NCBI GenBank assembly: GCA_964571135.1
Contig: CAZMZW010000001.1
Span: forward strand, 124,001-188,000
Source of the DNA: CAZMZW01 sp964571135
Lineage (GTDB): Bacteria > Chloroflexota > Anaerolineae > Anaerolineales > Anaerolineaceae
DNA length: 64,000 bases
Reading direction: 5' to 3'
Shown here: positions 52,071 through 60,629 of the stretch, in pieces
How positions within the stretch are numbered: position 1 is the stretch's first letter
Layout: every line of letters starts with the position of its first letter
Notes under the pieces: generated by a model
Databases searched by the model: none
What the model was told of the DNA's origin: nothing
Seen by the model: only the letters and a program-made list of their open reading frames with translations
Position numbers and translations under genes: made by a program

Positions 52071-53333
52071 ATGAAAACAAAAAGATTTGATTTTCGCACA
52101 TTATCGTTCATCATTGGAGCAATACTCCTATTTACGGTCATTCAACTCTTGATCAGTTTTGGATTGCTCAATGATTTCTGGAAAACCATCATTCTCCTGG
52201 CAGGTGTGATGGCAATTGTCAGCATCGGTTTAAACCTAATTTACGGAATCAATGGTCAATTTTCCCTTGGCCAGTTTGGTTTTTATGCCATCGGTGCTTA
52301 TTCGGCTGCTGACATCACCTACCGCTGGACACAGCTGAATAGCACGCTTGGTCTGACGGTTGTTTTCATGTTAGCTTTATTGACCGGATTGGCAATCCTA
52401 TTAGTGATGCGCCTGATTAGATCTTTGCGGGGTTTTGATGCGCTTTCTGCCTTTACTTTATATCTCGTCGTTGTGATCGCGGCGGCATTCGCTGCATTTC
52501 AAATCGGACCGCTGCTCGATCCGGCAGTTTCTGCGGTATTTTCTGCATTGCCCGGCGAAATAGGTCTAAACCTGGTCTTTTTGTTTGCAGTTCTTCTTGG
52601 CGGGGTAATCGCAATGGAAGTCAGTTTCCTGATCGGTCTGCCAATCCTGACGCTGGGTTCAGATTATTTTGGCATTGCCACACTTGGCTTCACTATTATT
52701 GTAAAAGTCCTGTTGGATAATTCTGATTCCATGTTTGGCCTGGTTGAAATGAAAGGTGCACGAGGGATGATCGGAATCCCAAAAGTCACCACCTGGTTTT
52801 GGGTTTTCATTTTCCTTTTCATATGCATCATTCTGATTCGTAACCTGTTAAGGTCTTCCTATGGGCGGGCGATCGAATCGATTCGTGAAGATGAAACAGC
52901 TGCCACAGCAATGGGCATTGATGTAGCCAACTACAAAATCCTAAGTTTTGTAGTTGGCAGTTTATTTGCAGGTTTAGCCGGCGGTTTGTACGCGCATGTC
53001 AACGGCTTTTTGCATCCGGATAATTTTAATTTCATCCGATCCTTTGACCCGTTAATCATCATTGTATTTGGCGGATTAGGAAGCATAACCGGAACCGTCG
53101 TGGCGTCCTTCAGCTGGGCTTTGTTCCTTGAAGGTTTTCTAAGGTTGGTCTTACCGCAAGGTTTTGAAACCTGGCGCTTTGTAGTTTACCCGGTGATGCT
53201 GCTGGTCATGATGCTGCTCAAACCCAACGGACTGTTTGGCAATTATGAAATCCCATTCCTTCAAAACATACTTCCACCTTTTAAGAAGAAGATTCAACCT
53301 CAAACCACACGAGCGGAGAAAACCGCGCGATGA
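52071..53333 (+). CDS. livM: Branched-chain amino acid ABC permease LivM
   Basis: A 420-residue permease with the LivM hallmarks 'SIGLNLIYGINGQFSLGQFG', 'GSDYFGIATLGFTIIVKVLL', 'SYGRAIESIREDETAATAMG' and 'GGLGSITGTVVASFSWALFL'. Two additional hydrophobic segments in the middle (about residues 130-200) make it longer than the usual 300-350. Its stop overlaps the livG start in ATGA at 53330-53333. Confidence 0.93.
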   Translation: MKTKRFDFRTLSFIIGAILLFTVIQLLISFGLLNDFWKTIILLAGVMAIVSIGLNLIYGINGQFSLGQFGFYAIGAYSAADITYRWTQLNSTLGLTVVFMLALLTGLAILLVMRLIRSLRGFDALSAFTLYLVVVIAAAFAAFQIGPLLDPAVSAVFSALPGEIGLNLVFLFAVLLGGVIAMEVSFLIGLPILTLGSDYFGIATLGFTIIVKVLLDNSDSMFGLVEMKGARGMIGIPKVTTWFWVFIFLFICIILIRNLLRSSYGRAIESIREDETAATAMGIDVANYKILSFVVGSLFAGLAGGLYAHVNGFLHPDNFNFIRSFDPLIIIVFGGLGSITGTVVASFSWALFLEGFLRLVLPQGFETWRFVVYPVMLLVMMLLKPNGLFGNYEIPFLQNILPPFKKKIQPQTTRAEKTAR

Positions 53334-54178
53334 ATACTCCATCAGTGAACCCACAAATGAAAAGCACTTCAAAACAAAAAAAGACATCAGTACTGGAACT
53401 GAAACAATTATCCAGGCATTTTGGGGGTCTAAAGGCGGTCAATAAAATCGATATCGAGATCGAAAAATACAGCCTCACCGGATTGATTGGACCCAATGGT
53501 TCTGGAAAAACAACCATTTTCAATGTAATTACCGGTATTTATGAACCTACCGCTGGGGATGTGGTATTTGATGACCAGGTGATCAACGGCCTTGAACCTT
53601 TTGTTATCAATCAAATGGGCATTGCCAGGACGTTTCAAAATATCCGCTTATTCCCCAATTTAACTGTTCTGGATAATGTACGCATCGCTTATCATCCCCA
53701 TATCGGTTACGACTTTAAAGACTCGATATTCCGAACTTCGAACTTCAACAACAAAGAAAAGGAATTGACCGAGAAAGCCCAGGACTTCTTATCAATTTTT
53801 AATCTGCAGGATCATCAGGGAAAAATCGCCAAAAACCTCCCTTATGGAGAACAACGACGTCTGGAAATTGCACGTGCCCTGGCCTCTTCCCCGCAACTTT
53901 TATTATTGGATGAACCTGCCGCCGGAATGAATCCACAAGAAGTGGTGGCATTAATGGACCTCATCCATTTCATTCGAGAACGTTTCAATCTCACGATCCT
54001 GCTCATTGAACACCAGATGAGAATTGTGATGGGAATTTGTGAACATCTCTTTGTGATGGATTTTGGCGAGGTGATCTGCCGCGGAACACCACAGGCTGTC
54101 CAGTGCAACCAGAAAGTGATAGAAGCGTACCTGGGTTTAGGCGCGGCTGAAATTACCAAGAGTTATCTAAGGAAATAA
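53330..54178 (+). CDS. livG: Branched-chain amino acid ABC ATPase LivG
   Basis: A 282-residue ATPase: 'LSRHFGGLKAVNKIDIEIEK', Walker A 'GPNGSGKTTIFNV', 'ARTFQNIRLFPNLTVLDNV', signature 'LPYGEQRRLEIARAL' and Walker B 'LLLLDEPAAGMNPQE'. The C-terminal 'VIEAYLG' is typical. The first 20 residues are a Ser/Thr/Lys-rich extension. It pairs with LivF on LivHM. Confidence 0.95.
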   Translation: MNTPSVNPQMKSTSKQKKTSVLELKQLSRHFGGLKAVNKIDIEIEKYSLTGLIGPNGSGKTTIFNVITGIYEPTAGDVVFDDQVINGLEPFVINQMGIARTFQNIRLFPNLTVLDNVRIAYHPHIGYDFKDSIFRTSNFNNKEKELTEKAQDFLSIFNLQDHQGKIAKNLPYGEQRRLEIARALASSPQLLLLDEPAAGMNPQEVVALMDLIHFIRERFNLTILLIEHQMRIVMGICEHLFVMDFGEVICRGTPQAVQCNQKVIEAYLGLGAAEITKSYLRK

Positions 54179-54184
54179 GAATCG

Positions 54185-54904
54185 ATGATGCTTACTGTTG
54201 AAAATATCAATGTGCATTATGGCGCGATCCATGCTTTAAAAGGATTAAGCTTTTCGCTTGAAGAAGGTGAAATTGTTGCTTTGATCGGTGCAAACGGTGC
54301 CGGTAAAAGCACCACATTAAATACCATTTCCGGGCTGCTAAGAGCCACAAATGGAAAAGTAGTATTTCAAGATGAAGATATCAGCATGGTTCCTGCAGAG
54401 GAAATTGTAACAAAGGGGATTGTCCAGGTACCCGAGGGAAGAAAAATCTTTGGGACATTGACTGTATACGAGAACCTTGAAATGGGCGCCTACTCTCAAA
54501 AGAACAAACAAAAAATCCAGAAGAATATTGAATCAGTTTATAAACGATTCCCGCGTCTGAAAGAACGCCGCAACCAGTTAGGGGGCACGCTTTCCGGCGG
54601 CGAACAGCAAATGCTGGCTATCGCGCGGGGATTGATGGCCAATCCCAAGCTTATACTTTTGGATGAACCATCCATGGGTCTGGCTCCAGTATTGGTGGAA
54701 TCCATTTTCGATATTATTTATTCCATTAATAAGCAAGGCACCAGCATTTTACTGGTTGAGCAAAATGCACAAATGGCATTATCGATTGCCAACCGTGCTT
54801 ATGTAATTGAAACCGGCAAGGTAATTTTGGAAGGTGATGCGAAAAAATTGATGAAGAATCCAATGGTGATCGAAGCCTACCTGGGCGGAAAAAACTATAG
54901 TTGA
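54185..54904 (+). CDS. livF: Branched-chain amino acid ABC ATPase LivF
   Basis: A 239-residue ATPase with 'INVHYGAIHALKGLSFSLEE', Walker A 'GANGAGKSTTLNTI', 'IVQVPEGRKIFGTLTVYENL', signature 'LSGGEQQMLAIARGLM' and Walker B 'LILLDEPSMGLAPVLVE'. Two ATG codons (54185, 54188) are possible. It is the last transporter gene of the operon. A small membrane protein gene follows by 12 bases. Confidence 0.95.
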   Translation: MMLTVENINVHYGAIHALKGLSFSLEEGEIVALIGANGAGKSTTLNTISGLLRATNGKVVFQDEDISMVPAEEIVTKGIVQVPEGRKIFGTLTVYENLEMGAYSQKNKQKIQKNIESVYKRFPRLKERRNQLGGTLSGGEQQMLAIARGLMANPKLILLDEPSMGLAPVLVESIFDIIYSINKQGTSILLVEQNAQMALSIANRAYVIETGKVILEGDAKKLMKNPMVIEAYLGGKNYS

Positions 54905-54916
54905 AAGTGAATCAAT

Positions 54917-55297
54917 ATGTCAACCATTAAACGATTTTTGTTATTTTGCTTTTTGCCCATCATTGGCATGTTGTCTTACCCGTTGAATTACATTACTGAA
55001 GGTTTTATAGGCATGGTCATCGTGGCTGCATTCATCCTTGGTCTGGGAATGTTCGTCTGGCGTGGAAGCTCGCGTGCACTGACGTTTGCCATTTTCCTGA
55101 ATGGCATGAATGTAATCATTCGTTTGATGATGCTGCTTTCCACAGTAATCAGTAAACAAGGAATAGTTAATATTCAATTTGGAATCGCTGGAATGCTTGG
55201 CCTGATCATTTCGTTTTATATTATGCTCAGGCTTGATCAGACGGATGTGCGCAAATATGTTGAATCAAAAAATTTGGGATCAAAAAAGTCTTCCTAA
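54917..55297 (+). CDS. Hypothetical four-helix membrane protein of the liv operon
   Basis: A 126-residue protein with four hydrophobic segments (about 8-25, 28-45, 55-80, 90-112) and a basic C-terminus. It lies 12 bases after livF and before the operon terminator, so it is co-transcribed with the transporter. No family is recognised. It may modulate or accompany the transporter, but this is only positional evidence. Confidence 0.7.
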   Translation: MSTIKRFLLFCFLPIIGMLSYPLNYITEGFIGMVIVAAFILGLGMFVWRGSSRALTFAIFLNGMNVIIRLMMLLSTVISKQGIVNIQFGIAGMLGLIISFYIMLRLDQTDVRKYVESKNLGSKKSS

Positions 55298-55322
55298 ACC
55301 AATAAGCATAGAAAATATTCAG

Positions 55323-55353
55323 ACCGCCTTAAAATTAATAAGGCGGTTTTTAT
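55323..55353 (+). terminator. Intrinsic terminator of the liv operon
   Basis: ACCGCCTTA (55323-55331) with TAAGGCGGT (55339-55347), followed by a T-rich run. Confidence 0.88.
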
Positions 55354-55870
55354 TTTTAATCAACTGAAATAAACACGAAATATCTATCAAGCCACGATTC
55401 AATTGTTAGGATAGATGATCAATACTCATGACAATCCCAGCCACTATTGGGGTCGGAAGATTTTTTTTACAAGGCCTGCACTCATAAAGTGTTGCTAGTG
55501 TGTTTAAAAGTAAAATCCAATGATCTGGTCATTAAAAAGAGAAATATTGTTTCATTTTCCTTTGATAAAATATTCCTCTTCTTGAATGGTCATCCAGGAA
55601 ATGCATAACTTGAAAATCAATATTACTAAAAAGATAATTATCTTTATTTGGTTTTAAAACTGAACACTTTCAGCCGCAAAGGAAACCCATTATTTGCGCG
55701 CAGCCATAGTTTTAACATAGTTCGCAAAGTCATTTTTGAGCATTGGGTTAATGTTCTTCGGAGTGAAAATAGTATATTTAAAAACCCCCAAATGAAAATA
55801 TAGAAAAAACAATTGACAAATACATAATCCAGATTATCATTGAAGGAAATTATTTACATGGAGAAACATA
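55354..55870 (+). promoter_or_regulatory. Intergenic region with promoter of the SIS gene
   Basis: About 515 AT-rich bases. TTGACA at 55813-55818 and TATCAT at 55835-55840 (16-bp spacer) form a likely promoter; the SD GGAGAA lies at 55860-55865. Nothing else was recognised in the first 450 bases. Confidence 0.55.
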
Positions 55871-56467
55871 ATGGCAACCGACAAAGTAATTGTAGAAAAC
55901 TATTTCAGCCGATTGAGCGAAACATTAAATACCCTTCCCCGCGAACCAGTTCTTAAAACGATCGAGATCCTGCGTGAAGCCCGCAAGAACAAAAAGATGA
56001 TCTTTTTGTTTGGCAATGGCGGCAGCGCATCCAACACCTCCCACATTGTCAACGATCTAATAAAAAACTGCCGAACAAAAGGCGAACCGGATTTCCGCAT
56101 TCTTTCCCTGAATGAAAATACCGCCACGATGACAGCATACGGCAATGATTATGGCTATGATTCTGTATTTGAAGGTCAGCTGCGTTCTTATGCGAATCCA
56201 GGTGATGTGGTCATTGCGATGAGCACCAGCGGCAACAGCCCCAATGTGATCAAAGCGCTGGAAGCAGCCAGGGAATTGAAACTGGTCACCATTGGTTTCA
56301 CCGGAACGACTGGCGGGAAGATGAAGGAAATGGTGGATGTTTGTGTAAATGCCCAATCAACCTGGGCTGGTGTGATTGAAGACGTGGGTATCGTTCTTGG
56401 ACATATCTTCACAGTCATTTTTATGGAAAACAATGACATGGTTGCAGAAAAGATGATGGCGAAATAG
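55871..56467 (+). CDS. SIS-domain sugar-phosphate isomerase (GmhA-like)
   Basis: A 198-residue protein with an SIS fold. 'IFLFGNGGSASNTSHIVNDL' (about 44-63) and 'VIAMSTSGNSPNVIKALEAA' are the GmhA/phosphoheptose isomerase phosphate-binding loops, and 'WAGVIEDVGIVLGHIF' is the C-terminal catalytic helix. GmhA converts sedoheptulose-7-P to heptose-7-P, but related SIS proteins act on other ketose/aldose phosphates. It is convergent with the PTS operon and may act on PTS-delivered sugar phosphate. Assignment to heptose synthesis is not supported by neighbours. Confidence 0.85.
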   Translation: MATDKVIVENYFSRLSETLNTLPREPVLKTIEILREARKNKKMIFLFGNGGSASNTSHIVNDLIKNCRTKGEPDFRILSLNENTATMTAYGNDYGYDSVFEGQLRSYANPGDVVIAMSTSGNSPNVIKALEAARELKLVTIGFTGTTGGKMKEMVDVCVNAQSTWAGVIEDVGIVLGHIFTVIFMENNDMVAEKMMAK

Positions 56468-56490
56468 AAACCCAATAGCAAAAAATAAAA

Positions 56491-56517
56491 AAATCCACCA
56501 AGTGGTGGATTTTTTTG
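56491..56517. terminator. Bidirectional terminator between the SIS and zinc-ribbon genes
   Basis: AAATCCACC (56491-56499) with GGTGGATTT (56504-56512), loop AAGT, with T-run on the right and A-run on the left. Confidence 0.88.
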
Positions 56518-56532
56518 TTGGCAGTTTCAACG

Positions 56533-56742
56533 TTATTCTTTACCACCCCAGGTAAGGGTATTACCACAGGATGTGCAGGTTGCAGTACTCTTGCCAGTCT
56601 TTTCATCCACTTTGATCTCCACATTGCCACCCATTCCATCATCCCCACCCCCGCAGGAACAGCGCCGGTAGACAGAAAGGATCTTATCGCCGAATTTGAT
56701 CACCTGGAATTCACCTTTGGGTTTTTTCTCTTGTTTACTCAT
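56533..56742 (-). CDS. Small Cys/Gly-rich zinc-binding protein
   Basis: A 69-residue protein: 'GEFQVIKFGDKILSVYRRCS', then 'CSCGGGDDGMGG', 'NVEIKVDEKTGKSTATC' and 'CTSCGNTLTWGGKE'. A CxC and a CxxC could form a zinc ribbon. The AGAGAGTAACAGT stretch upstream of the ATG is a weak SD. It is separated from the PTS operon by a strong terminator, so it has its own transcript. Function unknown. Confidence 0.65.
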   Translation of the reverse strand: MSKQEKKPKGEFQVIKFGDKILSVYRRCSCGGGDDGMGGNVEIKVDEKTGKSTATCTSCGNTLTWGGKE

Positions 56743-56803
56743 ACTGTTACTCTCTGATAATAAATTTGCAGATCGATAAATAATTATAAATCAAATTAAA
56801 AAG

Positions 56804-56830
56804 AAAGAGGCGGCTAATTGCCGCCTCTTT
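56804..56830 (-). terminator. Intrinsic terminator of the PTS operon
   Basis: A perfect 11-bp stem (56804-56814 with 56820-56830), followed on the minus strand by CTTTTTAATTT. Confidence 0.88.
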
Positions 56831-56848
56831 ACAACTAACTTGCTCGGA

Positions 56849-58150
56849 CTAGCGGAGCATCTTGCTGACGAAGGCCAGCACGGAACCAGTGAAACCGAAG
56901 TCGGTATCACCGAAGGAGCTGCCAGCCCATGCGGGATTCAAACCACCGAGAGCGGTGTAAGTGAAGCCAGCGAGGAAGGTGAAGAATAAACCGTTCAGAA
57001 TGCCACCGAGCACAGCACCCTTCCAACCACCGGTCGCGTTACCGTAGATACCAGCGGTACCACCCACGAAGAAGTGGATGATCATGGAGGGCAGGATGAC
57101 GCCACCGAGGCGGCCACCAGCTGCGATCTGAGCGAACATGGCGATCAAACCACCAACGATGGAGGTCAGGTAGCCAATGAGCAGAGCGTTCTGAGCATAG
57201 GGGAAGACGACTGGGCAGTCCAAAGCGGGGACAGCCTGGGGGACGATCTTGGCGGAGATACCGCGGAAGGCGGGAACGATCTCGCCCAACACGGTGCGCA
57301 CACCCAACAGGATTACGCCGATACCGCCAGCGAAGGTGAGTGCCAGCACGAAGCTGCGCAGCCACCAGGGGCTACCAAGGATGCCATTTACATCCACACC
57401 CTTGCCAAGGCCGATGAGGCTGACGAGGACGAAGATGATCAGCATGACAAATCCCATGGCAACCAGGGGTTCGCGCATGAAGCCGATCCAGGCGGGAAAC
57501 TTGATCTTCTCGGAAGATTCCTCGGGTTTGCCAACGAATTGGCCCAAGAAACCAGCGCCAGCATAGGAGATGGTGCCAAAGTGACCCATGACGAAGTCCT
57601 TGGAACCGATGACTTTTTCGGTGAAGGGAGCGGACATGGCCGGGAAGAGGACCATCATGACACCAGTGATCAGGGAGGAAACTGCAACCAAAAGGACGGT
57701 GTTAGCAGCAAACATGGGGATCATGGAAAGCATACCAACAGTTAACACTGCTGCAAACAGAGTGTGATGGCCGGTCAGGAAGATGTACTTCCAGGGGCTG
57801 AAGCGGGCGATGAGGATGTTAAGGATGAAGGCGAAGAGGAAGACCCAGGCGGTTAATGGAGCCAGGATGGGGTCTTTGTTGATAACGCCCACGAAAACCT
57901 CATTGACGGGCAGGCCGGCATTGGGGATGGCCAACACTTTGTTGAACAGGTCACCCAGGGGAACCACGGTGTTGACGACAATACCAGCACCACCACCAAT
58001 AATAATGAAACCAATAATGGTTTTGAGGGTGCCGGCGACGACCAATTCGAAGGGTTTCTTAAGAGCAAGCAAACCCACGAGTGCGATCAAACCGACGAGA
58101 ACTGCGGCATTCGAAAGAATTGCCTTTAAAGCATCAAGAACTGCTGTCAT
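56849..58150 (-). CDS. PTS system EIIC, ascorbate (UlaA) family
   Basis: A 433-residue polytopic protein that follows E. coli UlaA closely in pattern: 'AGTLKTIIGFIIIGGGAGIV', 'YIFLTGHHTLFAAVL', 'GHFGTISYAGAGFLGQFVGK' with 'PEESSEKIKFPAW', 'GVRTVLGEIVPAFRGISAKI', 'VPALDCPVVFPYAQNALLIG' and 'FVGGTAGIYGNATGGWKGAV'. The EIIC channel moves the sugar while EIIB phosphorylates it. The gene is unusually GC-rich and codon-biased, suggesting high expression. Family members take L-ascorbate or other sugars. No ascorbate lactonase or decarboxylase genes are nearby, so the substrate may differ. Confidence 0.92.
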   Translation of the reverse strand: MTAVLDALKAILSNAAVLVGLIALVGLLALKKPFELVVAGTLKTIIGFIIIGGGAGIVVNTVVPLGDLFNKVLAIPNAGLPVNEVFVGVINKDPILAPLTAWVFLFAFILNILIARFSPWKYIFLTGHHTLFAAVLTVGMLSMIPMFAANTVLLVAVSSLITGVMMVLFPAMSAPFTEKVIGSKDFVMGHFGTISYAGAGFLGQFVGKPEESSEKIKFPAWIGFMREPLVAMGFVMLIIFVLVSLIGLGKGVDVNGILGSPWWLRSFVLALTFAGGIGVILLGVRTVLGEIVPAFRGISAKIVPQAVPALDCPVVFPYAQNALLIGYLTSIVGGLIAMFAQIAAGGRLGGVILPSMIIHFFVGGTAGIYGNATGGWKGAVLGGILNGLFFTFLAGFTYTALGGLNPAWAGSSFGDTDFGFTGSVLAFVSKMLR

Positions 58151-58156
58151 TGTTTA

Positions 58157-58459
58157 TTACTCCTTATGATTTTTTAGAACTTTTTTATAAACGGGGATGA
58201 GTTTCTCTTCAATTTCTTTTTCACTGAAGAGGTTTTTGACTTCAACGACTTCGGCACCCAAGTCCATCAGGTTTCTTGAAAATTCGCTAGTGGTCACATA
58301 AATATTAATACCTGTCTGGCGGGCAGTGCTTGTATCCAAAACCTCACACTGCCAGGTGCCTTCTTTGAACCCACCCTTTTTTAGTACATTATCAACCCCC
58401 ATTTTAACCAACAGCCCGCTACCCAAACCCATACCACAAACGCATCCTATTTTAATCAA
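58157..58459 (-). CDS. PTS system EIIB, ascorbate/galactitol type
   Basis: A 100-residue EIIB with the active-site P-loop 'GCVCGMGLGSGLLVKMGVDN', where one of the early Cys residues accepts the phosphate, followed by 'VLDTSTARQTGINIYVTTSE' and 'AEVVEVKNLFSEKEIEEKLI'. The fold is that of UlaB/GatB. It passes phosphate from EIIA to the sugar in EIIC. It ends six bases before the EIIC start; AAGGAG precedes its ATG. Confidence 0.92.
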   Translation of the reverse strand: MIKIGCVCGMGLGSGLLVKMGVDNVLKKGGFKEGTWQCEVLDTSTARQTGINIYVTTSEFSRNLMDLGAEVVEVKNLFSEKEIEEKLIPVYKKVLKNHKE

Positions 58460-58495
58460 TCTTAACTCCTTAAAACGAAGTTGTGACGATCTGAA

Positions 58496-58600
58496 TTACT
58501 GTGCGAGCAGGCCAAGAACAAAGGCAACAGCGAAGAAGATCAGCGCCATCATTCCTTCGGTCATGCCAACCACTTTCTTTCCGGCTTTTTTATCTGCCAT
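58496..58600 (-). CDS. 34-residue membrane peptide in the PTS operon
   Basis: Reading the minus strand from 58600 gives MADKKAGKKVVGMTEGMMAL followed by a hydrophobic segment (about residues 18-33) and a stop at 58496. AAAGGAG lies at proper distance before the ATG. It is embedded between EIIA and EIIB, 36 bases upstream of EIIB. The basic N-terminus with one helix predicts a membrane peptide. I know of no named family; it may assist the small two-part EIIB/EIIC assembly. Confidence 0.7.
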   Translation of the reverse strand: MADKKAGKKVVGMTEGMMALIFFAVAFVLGLLAQ

Positions 58601-58691
58601 AGTGTTTTTCTCCTTTCTTTTAAGATATTTGGTAACGGGCGGGTTACCCTAAAAATAAACGAGCATACCCAGTTAAATAATAACACGAGTG

Positions 58692-59156
58692 TCAAGCATT
58701 CGTTTCGCTGGATTTGCTCCAAAATATACTCAGCAGGTCTTCTTTAGTCTTACAGGCTTTGATCTTTTTGATATTCTCCTCATCACCCAGCACGGAAGCC
58801 ATTTCGGCCAGACCCTGGATATGCTGTTTGTGGTCAATGGCAGCCAATGCCACCACCAGATAGACCGGATCGTTATCCACATTGCCGAAGTTCACAGTGT
58901 TCTTCAGGCGCAGCACAGCAATGCTGGCTTTGATCACACCATCTTCGGGGCGGGCATGCGGCAGGGCAATGCCTGGCGCCACAACAATATATGGGCCAAA
59001 TTCTTTGGCCACCCGGATCATTGCATCTGAAAAACGTTCTTCCACCGCGCCATCAGCAAACATCAGTGTGCCGGCAGCACGGATGGCTTCCTGCCAGTCT
59101 TTTACTTTCACATCAACCGCAACAATATTGGGACGTACCAGATCACGTAAATTCAT
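58692..59156 (-). CDS. PTS system EIIA, UlaC/mannitol-fructose type
   Basis: From ATG 59156 the product is 154 residues. 'VVAPGIALPHARPEDGVIKA' holds the phosphorylated His in the PHAR motif. 'MNLRDLVRPNIVAVDVKVKD' and 'IQGLAEMASVLGDEENIKKI' fit PTS_EIIA_2. It takes phosphate from HPr and gives it to EIIB. It is the first gene of the IIA-small peptide-IIB-IIC operon. A TTG at 59168 would add four residues. EI and HPr genes are not in this window. Confidence 0.92.
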   Translation of the reverse strand: MNLRDLVRPNIVAVDVKVKDWQEAIRAAGTLMFADGAVEERFSDAMIRVAKEFGPYIVVAPGIALPHARPEDGVIKASIAVLRLKNTVNFGNVDNDPVYLVVALAAIDHKQHIQGLAEMASVLGDEENIKKIKACKTKEDLLSIFWSKSSETNA

Positions 59157-59487
59157 TATTTTTCTCAATGCTTTCTAAAAAGGTTTTGTTATGTAGACCT
59201 TGCCAGTTTCAGCGATGGATAAATTTTCGCAATCCTTCCTTGTAAACTCTTATTTTTTTTTGCAAACCAGTGTCTTACTAAACCCCCGATTTAAAATGGT
59301 TTTTATCAATACATAAATTATAGTGGAAAAGAAAAAAAAAGCAAGTTAATCAAGACTGAATTTCCGAAATAAAAATCATGAATTTCACATGCCAATTTAG
59401 ATATAATATGGAAGAGATGATCAAATTATATTGTTTTAGGAAAGAGAAACGATCTGCGGAAGCATTATTGGAGTATTCTTCATAGTT
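59157..59487. other. AT-rich intergenic region, PTS promoter expected
   Basis: About 330 bases with T-rich and A-rich runs. It should contain the divergent promoters for the PTS operon and the small plus-strand gene, but I could not fix either with certainty. Confidence 0.4.
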
Positions 59488-59649
59488 ATGGGTATTGCGG
59501 AAATACGAACAGAGCGGGGAACGACTTTTTCCAAATCCATGCGGGAAGTGACCGGCGCGGAAGCGAGAACCCAGGGATTAATTGCTATTATTATTGGAGC
59601 GATAATTCTTGCTTTTTTTTATTTTTACAAACCGTTGACAGGCAACTGA
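59488..59649 (+). CDS. Possible 53-residue single-helix membrane protein
   Basis: ATG 59488 opens a frame with a charged N-terminus ('MGIAEIRTERGTTFSKSMRE'), then a membrane helix ('GLIAIIIGAIILAFFYFYKP') ending at a TGA at 59647. The nearest SD-like TTGGAG is 14 bases upstream, rather far. The charge and hydrophobicity pattern looks protein-like, but confidence is moderate. Confidence 0.45.
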   Translation: MGIAEIRTERGTTFSKSMREVTGAEARTQGLIAIIIGAIILAFFYFYKPLTGN

Positions 59650-59766
59650 AGGCATTGAACTTCACCAAAAAAACACTATAATGATAGTAGCGGTCTGAAA
59701 AGAAAGGTCTTTTTATTATAGTTGGCACGGTTTGTGCTACTTTATAGGTAAGTATAAGGAGGCAGT

Positions 59767-60495
59767 ATGAAAAATAAATTCGGAATTCTTATGGCAGTCG
59801 CCATGCTGGCAGTATTGGTTGTCCCGGTAAGCGCGTCGCAATCCAAATTAATACCCGCCATTGAAATTATCAGTGTGGTGCAGAATCAGTCTGTCACCAT
59901 CCGGACATACAATTTACCAGGCAATGACATTATCAATGTGCGCATGGGTTTAAATGGCACCTTGGGAATTGGCGGCATACTGGTAACCAGGCTCGCCACA
60001 AATGCCGGCGGTAGTTTCCTGGCGACATTCCACATCCCCCCGGAATTGCAGGGTCAGCAGAGGATATCCATTCGTCTGGAAAGCACGATCGCACGATACG
60101 ACCCGATTTATGACTTTTTTGATAACATCACGGCTGCAGTGGTGCCGAGTTATTACTCCCCCACAGCTTATCCATACGCAGCGACACCCACCTGGAGAGG
60201 CATCCAGGCAGGAATGCCCCGTTTCGATATCTACGGTGTTCAAAAATCGTCATCCATTTATGTAACCCTGATCAATTACCCGGCCAACCGCGATTATGGT
60301 GTCTACATGAAAGATGGTCGTTCCGCTTATACCACCTGGTACAGTGTTACTGCTTTTAACAGCGCATCTGGCGGAATCTTTAATGCCGGTCCATGGAATA
60401 TTCCTGAACCACTGAAGTTCAGCCCGATGATAGCAGTAAAGATCTATGATACCTCGAGAAAGATCTTTACTGTCAATTTGTTCTATAACGAATAA
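59767..60495 (+). CDS. Secreted hypothetical protein
   Basis: A 242-residue protein with a cleavable signal peptide ('MAVAMLAVLVVPVSASQ') and a beta-rich mature part: 'AIEIISVVQNQSVTIRTYNL', 'SFLATFHIPPELQGQQRISI', 'FDIYGVQKSSSIYVTLINYP' and 'MIAVKIYDTSRKIFTVNLF'. Two similar beta-sandwich-like halves seem joined by a Tyr/Pro/Thr linker. A strong TAAGGAGG SD and a strong terminator frame it as a single-gene transcript. Possibly a cell-surface protein; function unknown. Confidence 0.75.
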   Translation: MKNKFGILMAVAMLAVLVVPVSASQSKLIPAIEIISVVQNQSVTIRTYNLPGNDIINVRMGLNGTLGIGGILVTRLATNAGGSFLATFHIPPELQGQQRISIRLESTIARYDPIYDFFDNITAAVVPSYYSPTAYPYAATPTWRGIQAGMPRFDIYGVQKSSSIYVTLINYPANRDYGVYMKDGRSAYTTWYSVTAFNSASGGIFNAGPWNIPEPLKFSPMIAVKIYDTSRKIFTVNLFYNE

Positions 60496-60523
60496 GGTTT
60501 ACAGAAACCGAATACTAATGTGC

Positions 60524-60556
60524 AATCCCCGTTTGAGCTTTCAAGCGGGGATTTTT
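60524..60556 (+). terminator. Intrinsic terminator after the secreted protein gene
   Basis: A 13-bp stem (60524-60536 with 60541-60553, one G-T pair) and a T run. Confidence 0.88.
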
Positions 60557-60629
60557 ATTGGCAGGATTAATGAGATGTTAATCCTCTATAAGAAAACTCA
60601 AGGTTACAATAGAAAAAATAGGAGAGAAA

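Noticed and set aside
55871..56467. Assignment of the SIS gene to LPS heptose synthesis (gmhA proper)
   Set aside because: No hldE/gmhB-type neighbours and no outer-membrane genes in the window; only family-level isomerase annotation is justified.
57074..57745. 223-codon frame antisense to the PTS EIIC gene
   Set aside because: EIIC is unmistakable on the opposite strand; the biased codon use of a GC-rich gene leaves its antisense frame open.
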